Position numbers and translations under genes: made by a program | In this document: positions 11,106-21,621 of the stretch, in pieces | Layout: each line of letters opens with the position of its first letter | Numbering within the stretch: position 1 is the first letter of the stretch | The notes under the pieces: model-generated | Told to the model about the DNA's origin: nothing | Database searches by the model: none | The model's input: the letters and a program-made list of their open reading frames with translations, nothing else | Assembly: GCA_941918925.1 (NCBI GenBank) | Contig: OW799237.1 | Location: 113,254,515-113,318,514, forward strand | Source: Phyto melanocephala | Taxonomy: Eukaryota > Arthropoda > Insecta > Diptera > Rhinophoridae | Length of the DNA: 64,000 nt | Direction: 5' to 3'

Positions 11106-11377
11106 TTTATTTCTAACCAGAAAAATTGTTCTTCACAACAAAATAATAAATTTTGCAAAATCTTAAACCGTTTTTGTTTTATTGCTTTTATAAATTTGGA
11201 TTTTTAAATGGCCAAACATTTATAACTCTGCCTCTGCAGGATCGATTAAAAGGTCTGCTAATCTGGTGAACTGTTGAATCGGTAAGTCGGTTGAGTGGTG
11301 AGACTTTCGTAAACTAGTGAGTCGTTCGACCAGTTAGGACGGTTCTTGGGGATTTGTTTTCTTCCATCTGCATTGAA

Positions 11378-12190
11378 CGAATGCGTGGGTAAGAAGAAGT
11401 TGGTGGCTCTTAAGGCTGGGGCACAATGAATCCGTCGTCCGTCAAACTTCAACTTTTTCAACTGACATCAACGTATTGACGGAGAGGGGTTGACACAATC
11501 AGTACTTTGTGTTGACGGATCATAAGTCCAGTTAAATTGTTGACTGCTGCGACAAATCAAAAACAAACAGCGGCGGCTGAAGGCCGATAATATTTATATA
11601 ATTTTTTTTTTTACAATAACAAAAAATTAATAAAACAAAATAATATTTTTTTAGGAAAATGTCAATTTTGCTTTAAATTCATACAATCTATATATAAAAA
11701 AAGAGTTTTGAACAGAAAACAACTGTGTGCTTCTGTGGCGGCTCATGCATCACAAAAAAGTACGGCGGCTGCTGTAAAGCCGGTTGACTTCGCTTTTTAC
11801 GCACAACCATATGGTAGTTGTCAAAGTACTCGACGTACGCCAAAAGTTAAAAGTTGGTCAACTTTTGTACTTTGCGTTGACGGAGACGTTTTGAATGTGA
11901 CAACACTCATAAGAAAGCATGTATTTTAACTTAGTTGTCAGTTGAAAAAGTTGAAGTTTGACGGACGACGGATTCATTGTGCCCCAGCCTTTATACTCGA
12001 CAATTAATTTTTTTATACAAAATACAATTATAAGAGGAATTCGGGAGCTCTTACATTTAGCAATTAATTACTGTGGAATATGCGAGAGTACGAAAAATTT
12101 GGTGGCTCTTTTGGTCGGCAACTTATTATGTGTATAAAATATGATCGTAAGAATAATTTGGGAGCTCTTACATTCGGCTAATAATAACTA
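11378..12190 (+). repeat. Degenerate dimeric tandem array interrupted by a MITE
   Basis: Two alternating modules recur. One reads ttggtggctctt (11400-11411 and near 12108-12120). The other reads gggagctcttacatt (near 12046-12060 and 12160-12174). Flanks are also shared: 'gaatgcgtgggtaagaagaag' resembles 'gaatatgcgagagtacgaaa', and 'tttatacaaaatacaattat' resembles 'gtgtataaaatatgatcgta'. With the inserted MITE removed, the modules are spaced roughly 55-60 bp apart. Origin unknown. Confidence 0.55.
11413..11990. mobile_element. Young TTA-flanked MITE with 55-bp perfect TIRs
   Basis: The 55 bases at 11413-11467 (AGGCTGGGGCACAATGAATC...) are exactly complementary to 11936-11990. TTA lies on both sides (11410-11412 and 11991-11993), fitting a PIF/Harbinger-type three-base duplication. 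The interior shows repeated 'ttgacgga' and 'gcggcggct' motifs near both ends and no transposase. The 73-aa ORF at 11708-11929 has no recognisable similarity. Perfect TIRs in a region full of decayed repeats suggest recent movement. Superfamily assignment is an inference. Confidence 0.85.
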
Positions 12191-13315
12191 CTATTAAGAA
12201 TACAAGCATGAATGACAAAAGCTGTTCAGTTTGGCAGATAGCCAAACAAGTTGTAAAATATTATCGTATGCACATTTGTATTTTATAGCTACTCTTGATT
12301 CGTTATAGGGAAGTTCGACAGTAATTTCCAAAACACCAGTATGATAGATGCGTACGTGCATTTCGAGTAATAGCAAACATAACAAACACAATATTCTATG
12401 TAAATGTGTTTATGATAAAAGATTTTACATAAAACCCCAAATTCATATATTTAAAAAGTAAAACATTACACATGGATCACGTTTGGCACAGTTTTATGTG
12501 ACAAAGAGCAACATTGAAAGCAAGCCGAAACACATTTTTTTAGCGTGGGTTTAAACCTCCTTGTTAATATATAAATGCTTGGTTGTGTGAGAAGGGGTTT
12601 CTTTTGCATTTTTTTGTACATGTAAATATTTTTGTTTCTTGTAGAAAGAAACACTTTTGATTTTCAAGAAAAAAATGCAGTTTGCTTGGTGTCTTAAAGT
12701 TGTAAGAAAAAACTTGCAAAGTTTTATGTAACTTTCAAGGTTTTTTTTTATTTTATTAGTGAAACTGCGGGTAAAAGTAAATTTTAAAACATTGATTTTC
12801 TTTATTAAAAATAGGTGCAAAGTGTTAAATGTAGTTTTATTGTCAAACTTAAATTTTAAAGTCAACCAATTGTATCGGAATAGTTTTTTAAGTCGACTTA
12901 ACGTTGTATGTTGTCCGTCCATTTATACGGATTATGTTATGATCAACACCTAATGTCACCTTTTCATATCATATATGACTTGCATATGTAATATACAAAC
13001 ATAATTTATAAGCTTAAGCTCATTTATTAGCATAGATTTATTAATCACATACGTATCGATTGAAGCAACTGCATAAATATTCCATAGATACACACACGCA
13101 TACAGCTCCACATTTCTGATAACTGCCGCGGATTTTGCTTTGTCTAAAAAAACTACTTATTTGACAACTTCTGTGAAATGTTTAATATTCGTTTTCTTCA
13201 ACCAAACAGAAAACTGAACTACAATTTTTTCCTGAAAATATTGATAAAACAACAGATATTTACTGTTTTCATACCATCAAGATTGGTTAATTTAATATAT
13301 TAATAACATTTTAAA
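12191..13315. other. AT-rich non-coding DNA
   Basis: Nothing recognised. Overlapping short ORFs on both strands between 12466 and 12953 are composition artefacts. Confidence 0.5.
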
Positions 13316-13770
13316 CAAGTTAGAGTTCTATATTGGACCGTGCCAAATCTGAAAATACCCTTCACCATCGTGTACATATTTATGGCAACCACATTGTAGC
13401 GTAGCCTAAATTTGAGATTTAATTTTATATGATAAAATGAAAAAAATGCATTCTGAATTTTAATTAAATATCAAGTACAACGCGAAAAATTATAACTTCT
13501 TTTTTATGGGCGTGACATTGCCCACTTTTATAATCAAGAAACTGTATAGTCATGAAAGCTCGATATGTGTGCAAATTTTCACAAAAATCGGGCCAGAGCA
13601 AGTACCTAAAAAAAATAACTTTTTTATGGGCGTGGTCCTGTCCACATTTCTAATCAGTTCTTCCGACACCATAATTGATTTTGAATTTTTCCATAGTCAT
13701 ACGGAAGACTGAAGTGTAATGGATTTCTATTACTTAAGCCAAAAGAGTGGTAATACTTTCATCGACAAAA
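13316..13770 (-). mobile_element. Decayed HINE, subfamily with 'gggcgtg' repeats
   Basis: The left end has aacaagttagagttctatat and a decayed hairpin (ttggaccgtgccaaat), then aatacccttcaccatcgtg, the minus-strand 3' terminus. The body contains two direct repeats about 120 bp apart: ttttttatgggcgtgacatt near 13500 and ttttttatgggcgtggtcct near 13619. These are inverted 'ccacgcccac' blocks. 'aaatttgagatttaatttta' resembles the 47.5-kb copy. The 5' end is not found. The ORF at 13506-13712 is internal to this repeat. Confidence 0.65.
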
Positions 13771-13954
13771 TCACAATATAATTTTCTTGGTTGATATTAT
13801 GGCAATTAAAAAATTACAATTACAAAATGAAAAAAGCTTTGTATCTTAGGATCTTAAATCATCAAACTTTTTATTATTCAAAAATATAAAAATTTTTAAC
13901 TCGTAATATCCCTTAATACTAATGTGAACTAAATTTGCATGCGAATAACGAATG

Positions 13955-14620
13955 CCTAGAGATAGTATGGATACCAAGCCATCACGGCATATTTGGAAAC
14001 AAACAAGCTGATATAAGATCCAAAAAGAAATTATTTTTGAATACCATGACCTCGGAGAATGTTAATTCCGTTCAGAGGTTCAAAAATTAGGTTAAAGCTT
14101 GGGAACGAAGATAGGGAACGATTCAGGAAATGCTAAAATACTGTTGTCGGTAGGATGGCGAACACATTATGAAATAACAAAAATCTAGAAGAATTGAACA
14201 AGATTCAGAAGATTATTAGACCAATACTTAAGAGACCAACTAGTGTAATTGCAAGTAACGCGGAGTTAAGATGTCTTCTAACTCTTATGGGATTTTCAGA
14301 TAAAATGACATTTAGAGCATGCTCAGAAGAGGATGAGACCTTAAAATAATAGCTTTGTTAAACTCCTGCATTTAAGCGTACTAAACACGAAAACTTTAAC
14401 GTGGACTTTATGCAGAACTTGAAATACCTAGGAAATTCGAATTATAAAATCCTAAGGAGTCACATTAAATGGACTGGGTTCTTAACCTCGTCGATATATA
14501 AACGGAATAAGAATTAGGTTTTTTTTATTAGGGTAACTTCGTTCAATTAGCACGTACAACATGCTAATTGGGTTGGGGCTTTGCATGCCCCATTTCTTTA
14601 ACTAACCTAGCCATTTCATT
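13955..14620 (+). pseudogene. Old RNase H-bearing non-LTR retrotransposon tail
   Basis: This is a heavily decayed copy of the element at 24.9-25.8 kb. 'atagtatggataccaagcca' followed by tcacggcatatttggaaac aligns with the RNase H segment IWIPSHHGLIGNEK. Later landmarks match in order: 'gaggatgagacc', 'acttgaaatacctaggaaat', 'ggactgggttctta', then 'acatgctaattgggttgg', 'catgccccatttc' and an 'aactaacctag' tail. Numerous stops and indels show it is dead. The RNase H would degrade RNA in RNA-DNA hybrids during retrotransposition. Confidence 0.7.
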
Positions 14621-15360
14621 TTTTATACATTCTAATGGGATTAAGTATAAAAATTATTCGCAATTTTAATTCAAACATCATCTTTGATTTTTTAGTTTGT
14701 CATAGATTACTATATTCTGCTGGTTAAAATCCCTCATTTGGTATCAATATTGTGGGGGATTTAGAGGACAATGTGGCATTTTAGATCTTAATCGTGCAAT
14801 CATTAACCGTGTTTTGTTTGTTAAACTGTTTCATGTTTTACCAATAGTGAGGGGCTTGAAAAGGGTACATTTTTTAATATTTAATTTGACGCATATTAAT
14901 ATATATTTGTTACACGCCATTTTGTAGTAGCGGCCATCAATTATTTAATGTTTTTGATAGTATTTTAATTTCAGTGTGCTAAGCTTTTTTTTTTATATCC
15001 ATATTGATCCATAACGATCGAAATAATGACTTAAAAGATTCAGTTCAACATTTCAATTAGAAAGACCGAATGTCATTGCATACAAAAGACAACGATACAC
15101 GGTTTGGTAAGTTAAGCTTTTAAGTTACAATAAAGTATCATAACATGGAAAATGGATGGTGTTTCGTGAAATTAGTAAATAAGTTGAAATCGGTCGACCC
15201 GTTTCCGCAGTTTAGTCTACATAAAGATATATAATTTTTAAAATTAATTTTGCCTGTATCATTGGCGATGTTTTTCCTTCGAGTATCTCTAAAGGGATAT
15301 CATATCAGTGGAAAGTAACAGGCGTGCCTATAAGTTATTTCTGGTTGGAAAAATTTATTT
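14621..15360. other. AT-rich non-coding DNA
   Basis: No gene recognised. 'acacgccattttgtagtagc' near 14913 hints at a HINE internal piece, but it is too short to assign. Confidence 0.45.
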
Positions 15361-15625
15361 TAAAATATCTCAGAAAGTTATGGGATAGTTGTGCCAGATT
15401 TCCAAACAACTTATACTCCATGCAGATCTGTTCAACATAAATATAAAGATTTCTAAGAATTCGTTTAAGCTAACATATCGTCGAACGGATATTACACAAT
15501 ACACTAGTCTAGTCATAAGCTTTTAGAAAAAAAATATGCTTTATTGGGTCGGAAATGAATATTATGGAAATTACAAACGTTGTATTGAAGCTATACTATC
15601 TGCCACCACAGGTTAAAAATTTATA
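15361..15625 (-). mobile_element. Decayed HINE-A 5' half
   Basis: 'atctcagaaagttatgggat' and 'gcagatctg' match 24.05-24.13 kb. The right end reads gggtcggaaatgaatattat, then attacaaacgttgtattgaa and gccaccacaggtta, the inverted family start. The (cagacgg)n tract and the 3' half are absent. Confidence 0.65.
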
Positions 15626-16255
15626 TTTCTAATAAAAAACATATTGTGAAAATTTCAAAAGTCTCTCTAATTACACAATTAGACTATTAAGTTTAAAAAA
15701 TTTTTAAGGTTGCAATTCTGTTGCTAAAACCTTTAAAAATAAATTTCAGCTAATTAAACAGAATAAGGTGTAAAAATTCATACACTAAAACCGCTGGGAT
15801 TGTATGTGCTGCAGTGAACACACACCTACACAAGTGAATTTTTGAATTCGGTGTTTACTTATGTTTATTAAAGTGTGTGATTTGTGTAGGCTTGACAGCC
15901 AATACTTATAGGGCATATTTTGTACACAATGCAGTCATTAATTAAATTGAAACTCCCACCTAAACGATAATAATTTATACAAATTCCTCGTTTAAATATT
16001 TAATATCAAATTTAATTAACACACAAACACGCATATATCTCTGTCTACATATTTATATCCCAAAAATACTTATTTCAAATTATTAACACTCACGAGCAAG
16101 TAACTGCATATAAACTGCGTATTATAAAAGCTTATGAATTCAATTTCTTTTATTTAAATTAAATTTTACGGTAAAATTTGAACAAAAGATTAAAAACGTT
16201 TCTTTAATCTCGTGTGAATACACTAGAGTTAAAAAATTAATTGCCCTTGTAGTTT
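15626..16255. other. AT-rich non-coding DNA
   Basis: No gene or repeat recognised. Confidence 0.5.
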
Positions 16256-17151
16256 TTATACCCTTCACCTGTAGTGTTTTGTCATTTCGTTTGTAATTTC
16301 TACACTATTCATTTTCGACCGCTTAAACTATTTACTTCCTCTGAATAGAGGAGTTGACTGAGCAATGTACGCACGTCCATGTGTTTTTCGAAATAGACTC
16401 TTAGAAACCCCACATGCTGCATATTCGAGGATTAAATACTGCTGAAATATAATTCAATTGCTCAATATCTTTTTGGAGATAAGAGCAAGACTGTTTCTGC
16501 CTTTTCCCATATTTTTAAAAAAGAAAATTTTTAGCTCTAAAATAATTTGTAGACACGTTTTTAACTATTTATAGATGAATTATGCTTCTTAGTTAGGTAG
16601 AACATGCAGCTGTTGTGCAGTTGACTTGGGTACTTTATTTTACGAACCGGTTTAAAATTAATTGAGATATAAGCACCTATATGCAATGGCTTCGGTATTT
16701 TTTCCAAAATTTAAAACTTAAAATAAATTTTTTCAGCCGCTGAACAACCGATAGGGTCAACATGGATTTCATATGAAAAGTTAAAATAGAAAAATGTAAT
16801 ACGCTATAAACTTAAAGCTCATAATGGCCGCCACCATCGAATGGCACACATAATTTTATATTTGGTTCAAACTTAATTTTAAAATGTTTCCCGCCAAACC
16901 CCTTTATTTTGGTATTAAATGAAAGTAAAATACAGCAAACTATGAAAAATAAAATGGCTGATAAATCTTTTTCTGAACCCTCTCAATATAGATAAGAAAT
17001 AAAAGGGATTGACCAAAAAAAAAATTAAAATGAAAGATGACAAGGAAAATAATAAAGCAAAATGGCGTACAGTGTTACCCACGATTTGATCGTTATACCT
17101 ATGTTGAATGGTGAAAATCGGCATGGCCGAATATATCACTCTTACTTGTTT
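16256..17151 (+). mobile_element. Full-length but diverged HINE
   Basis: It starts tatacccttcacctgtagtg and keeps ttttgtcatttcgtttgtaa, a worn gaccgcttaaac block and 'gtacgcacgtccatgtg'. The long middle lacks the A/T linker of HINE-A and instead contains 'cggtttaaaattaattgaga' and 'ggccgccacc'. It ends with aatcggcatggccgaatata and cactcttacttgtt, where a 6-7 bp stem around 'atg' survives. It may be a separate subfamily. ORFs near 16915-17304 overlap this element. Confidence 0.7.
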
Positions 17152-17299
17152 CTTTTTTGTCGAATTAAGATTTTAGCAACTTGCCAATTCCTGATTATTT
17201 ATCTGCTTAAAGTTTTATATTCTTTGACGTTTAACAGTACAACAGAAATTGTATTCACAAGTTGTGATAGACGATACAAAATGCAATGGGGGCTTGTAC

Positions 17300-17450
17300 A
17301 TTGAACATATCGTTGGTCACAAGTAGAATGGCCCTAACTCAAATAATTGTAATTTTACAAGAGAAGATAAAAACTTAACAGAAACTGTATTATCACAATG
17401 TGATTTCTTTTGTAAGATTTATTGTGAAATTGTTATTTTTTATACTATTT
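17300..17450 (+). repeat. Dispersed repeat E, copy 1
   Basis: Positions 17312-17394 share about 80% identity by eye with 41227-41307. Common strings include 'acttaa(c/t)agaaactgtat' and 'ataattgtaattttacaaga' against 'ataatcgtaactttacagga'. No ends or coding content were found. Confidence 0.5.
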
Positions 17451-17752
17451 TACTAATTTTTTTTTCGAGGTGTTCGAATAAAATATTAATATAAGAAAAT
17501 CACGTTCGAAATATTCGAAATATAAATTCTATGCTTCCTATACACCAATTTCAATGTCACCACTAACTGCAAAGATATTTTAGGATGTACATAAATGGTA
17601 ATGCAAAAGTCAAGTCTGTGTATAAAAATTCTTCTTTTTTTTATTTTTTTTTAGATTTTTTTCAACGAATCGTGTTACATTAAAATGAAACTAAGCAAAG
17701 AGGTAATATTTTAATTTTCTAATGGGTGTTCAATAAACAAAAAAGTTTTAAG

Positions 17753-17842
17753 GCAAGCTTGACTTTTGGCCCACCCTTACTTGCAGACGTAACCTTTGGC
17801 CCATCCTTGAAAGCAGGCGTGATTTTTGGCCTATTCTGTATA
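17753..17842 (+). repeat. 3 x 30 bp minisatellite
   Basis: Three exact-length units start gcaagcttgacttttggccc, gcagacgtaacctttggccc and gcaggcgtgatttttggcct. In one frame they encode a ten-residue repeat (ASLTFGPPLL, ADVTFGPSLK, AGVIFGLFCI). That frame is open only from about 17723 to about 17870, so coding status is doubtful. Confidence 0.7.
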
Positions 17843-18047
17843 ATAATTTACGAAAACAAACTTAAGCCCGAATAATTTTTAACAATAAAATTTTATCAGA
17901 AATGAGATTAATATGAATCACCCAGAAATATTTAACGGATTTGACGTAACATGTGTGATATCAAAATATCCTGATTTTTCTTCAATAAGAGATTGCACAC
18001 CATCTGAATAATTAACAGGAATTTCCAGTCTATATTAAATAAGAATA

Positions 18048-18421
18048 TGTGACAGCGCATAGAGAAAGGGACCTAAGGGTAAAAAAAAAATTTTACCTTT
18101 TTTTTTATGTGGACAACAACTGAGCATCGAATGAGACCGATCCCATGCCCCAAAAGTGTTCCCTCCCAGAGATGTGCGCGTTTTATAAAAGTGAAGTCGA
18201 CGATTCTAAGCGCAAATAGAAAGGGACCTACCGGTAAAATTTATTTATTTACATTTTTTCCCCTACTAAATTAACAAAATAACTTGATTTTACGAAACTA
18301 TAAAAAATTTATTTTTTTCCTTATGAACAATTTAAAAAAATAGAAAAATCATGTAATCCTTAAAATGGCTCTCCTGAACAAAACCTGTTTTTACCCTTAG
18401 GTCCCTCTATGCGTTGTCACA
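18048..18421. mobile_element. TA-flanked MITE of 374 bp
   Basis: The left end TGTGACAGCGCATAGAG continues aaagggacctaagggtaaaa. The right end is its complement with a 3-base gap (tgtgacaacgcatagag ggacctaagggtaaaa). TA flanks both sides (18046-18047 and 18422-18423), as in Tc1/mariner-type insertions. A third copy of the end motif lies inside at about 18210-18240 (gcgcaaatagaaagggacct). It is non-coding. Confidence 0.7.
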
Positions 18422-19966
18422 TATGTACTAACTACAAAACATAACTTACTTTAGACTGTGGTGCAAAACAATGTTGCCGTTTTTACTTAATGGGTTAATT
18501 TTTACCTTAATACATTCCACAAAAACAAATGCAGGGATATTTGTGTTTAAGTAGTAGACATGTATTGAGTTTTTACTAAAAAAAAATACATTACAGCTGA
18601 CTACGTAGAAGTAATTTTTTTTACTACGACCAGTGACAACAAGTAGGGAATTCAAAAATTGGACTTGCGCATTTACAAAATTCTCTTACAAATAAATTCT
18701 GATTTTTTTTTAGATAAAAAACAACTTTATTTCTATATGAAACAACAACAAAGAACACAATAACAACAATAATATTTCGGTTAACATATGTTTTTGTTTG
18801 AGAGGGAATTTTTATTTAAGTGATGCCAATGCCACAAAAACAAAATATTTAATATGTTAGAATACTTCTGAACTATTGGTGGTATATTTTTTAAGCTTAC
18901 AGCAAAACATTTTAAGAAAGACTATTCAGGAAAAATATTTACCTTTTGTAAAGGAGTTAAAAACTAGATTTCTTTAAAAAATTTATATAGAAACCTCCTG
19001 CGAAAATGTTTAAATTTTGATAAATTAGATCGTTAGCATTTTTTTTTATAAAATAAATAGTAAAAATAAAGAAAGAAAGAATAAAAATATATAAATAATT
19101 TAATCAGTTTAATTACCTGTTTTTATCATATAATTTTAAAAGAGCCTGTGTCTTTTTAGAGAAACAATTTTAAATTTTTTTTATTTACAGTTAAACCGCT
19201 TGATAACTATAGAGCCGAAATTGCCTTAGAGTAACTAGTTCTCCCAAGCAAAACATATTATATTTTTTAGACAATTTGATGCAAAAAAAAGGATAATCAA
19301 AAAAATAAAAATTTTTTAAATTCGTATTTTGTATGATATTTGTAACACTCAAGAAAAAATTAATAACTTGTTAAAAAAATTATAAACTTGAAACAATTCT
19401 TCATTAACTTATTGATCTGTAAAAAAATATAGAAATATTTCCTCTAATATAACATTTATGAGAAATTTTTTTAAATTGGCTTTTGTACCAAATAAAATTT
19501 TTATCCATAAATCATATTTTTGTTAGACAAACTCTACAAATTGTTTTATTTTTGAAGAATATTGTTAAGAATATGAATACCGTACATATCAGATGATCAT
19601 CATAAAAAGAGTTTCTCCTTAGATTTATTGATTTCCAATCAGCGGTATATTTTTGTTTTATATTTAGCCTGTGCTGCCAACGTTTAAAAAAAATAAAAAT
19701 TTACTGGCAATTTTATAGAGGATGTTTTTCTATCTGATCCAATTTTGTCTCACTTTCTTACGAATAACACAAACTTTTTTGGCCTCTAAGAAGTAAACTG
19801 TTGCTAGTTTACGTGGCGTGACAGGAAATAATATAGAGGTGCCAATTTATAGGCCAATTTCTTAAAATCTTATTTCCATTCTAATAAGTCGATTCTAAAA
19901 ATTGAAATCTTTAAATTCAATTTTTATTTTTTTGCACGTTTCTGTTTAAACTAATATTTAAATATT
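18422..19966. other. AT-rich non-coding DNA
   Basis: No gene or clear repeat recognised. The ORF at 18446-18655 has no recognisable similarity. Confidence 0.55.
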
Positions 19967-20268
19967 TTAATAAGGCCTGATTGAGTTCATATTAACATTC
20001 TTATTATTAAAAACAATTTTTTTAATTATGATTAATGAAATAATAATCTGAGAAATTATATTTTTACCGACACCAGCCGACTATCTAGAATGCATTTTCG
20101 AAACTAGCTACGATTTTATCATCAGCACTTTCTGATCGGAGGTTACATATTGGTTGTAAATATTATGTATTTAACTCCTGGGACTTAACTTAAGTTCATT
20201 TATCACAATTAAAAATTTTCTTTGTTATAACAAGAATATTACTATGAACTCAAGCCTTGTTAAAAATG
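19967..20268. mobile_element. Inverted-repeat element C, single-core form (locus L1)
   Basis: The left arm (aaggcctgattgagttcata, 19972 on) is complementary to the right arm ending atgaactcaagccttgtt near 20260, apart from a 4-base indel; similarity runs about 40 bp. The core between them (taccgacaccagccga ... atcatcag) also occurs at 30.07 and 42.05 kb. Its minus strand has a hammerhead-like motif. No protein is encoded. Confidence 0.6.
20096..20125 (-). other. Hammerhead-ribozyme-like core, L1
   Basis: On the minus strand CTGATGA is followed by an imperfect stem around GTAGCT and then GAAA. CUGANGA and GAAA are the invariant parts of the hammerhead core. Stem II has two mismatches here, so this copy is probably inactive. 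Helices I and III are not convincing. Confidence 0.35.
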
Positions 20269-20817
20269 TAAATATTAATTAAAATTTGTATTAAGACTAA
20301 TGTATAAAATTTTAATTTTTTAATTTTCAAAAGAATTAATTGATCCAAGTTGATCCAATTGGAAAAATGTTAACGCAAAAAGGGAGCTTGTTTAAATTTA
20401 AATTGAGCGATTTGATACCCACTTTAAAAACAAAAATATTAAACCACTATTATATATTTTTTTTAAAATACAGAATTTTTTAAAATCGTTTTTCGAATTC
20501 TAGTTGAACGTAAACTTTAACGGTGACTCAAAAACTCTACTTAGCATGCAAACAACAAAAAAATTATAAAGGAAAATTTTTTGGAAATAATGTCTGTCAC
20601 ACCTTAAATATAAAAAAAAAATATATTATTGGTATCCTCTGTGGAAAATTGAAGAAGCCAGAACAAAATTTCGAAAAGTAGAATCCAGCCAGTCGTGTTT
20701 CACGTACTCATTATCTTTGTTCCCTTGTCATTAAATTTTGCCTGTTTGTCTTTCAATTTTTTAAGTGTGCAATTAGATTATATTACATTTTAACGATTTA
20801 TCTCTAATATTAAAAAA
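20269..20817. other. AT-rich non-coding DNA
   Basis: Nothing recognised. Confidence 0.5.
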
Positions 20818-21621
20818 AACAAGTAAAAGCGCTATATTCGGCCGTGCCGAATCTTATATACCCTTCACAACGTGTAGTCATGCAATAACAGTAAATTCAC
20901 GTATGTATGTTAAAAAAAACAAAAAAAAATAAAAAATAAAAAAAAAATTAAAAAAAAAAAATTTAAAAAAAAATTAAAAAAAAAAAATTATTATATACAT
21001 ATATAATATATATAAAACAAAAAAAAAATAAAAAAAAAATTAAAAAAAAAAAATAAAAAAAAATAATAATAAAAATATATGTATATAATATATTAAATAA
21101 AAAATAAAAAAAAAATAAAAAAAAAATTAAAAAAAAAAATTTTAAAAAAATTTAAAAAAAAATTTTTTTTCCTCAGCTGGGATTCGATGCCACGTTTTCT
21201 CTAACCAGTATACATGTTTGTATGTATGTATGTTGTTGTTGTAATGTTGTTTTTATGAAAAGAAAATCGAGGTGGTCGTGGGTTTTTGCTCATATCTCAG
21301 TTGTTTATGTACCGATGTTTCTGATTTTCAATACCGATCTACTCCCGAATATTTCTGATATTTTAATACTTTATCCGGGTCCAACCTATGTAGGGGGGCT
21401 TCAAAAAGTTGATTTCAACATACACACGGACAGACGGTCAGACGGACAGACGGACAGACGGACAGACGGACAGACGGACAGACGGTCAAGGCTTAATCGA
21501 CTCCTCTATTCATAAGCTTTCAGAAAATATATACTTTATGGGGTCGGAAATGAAAATTGTAGAAATTTCACACGGAATGACAAACCTATATATACCCTTT
21601 TTCACTGTGTGAAGGGTATAA
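20818..21621 (-). mobile_element. Complete HINE-A element
   Basis: The left end holds the minus-strand 3' terminus, aacaagtaaaagcgct, with hairpin ATTCGGC-CGT-GCCGAAT near 20837-20853. Then come a shortened 3' segment, an A/T linker (about 20910-21170), ctcagctgggattcgatg, the gaggtggtcgtggg block, 'gtaggggggcttcaaaaagt', about eight acagacgg units (21427-21486) and ggggtcggaaatg. The 5' end 'tatacccttttt ... gaagggtata' closes at 21620. This is the best-preserved copy with a long octamer tract. Confidence 0.9.

Noticed and set aside
21425..21490. CRISPR-like regular repeat (acagacgg)n
   Set aside because: It is an 8-bp simple tandem repeat inside an INE-1-like element, without spacers, and this is eukaryotic DNA.
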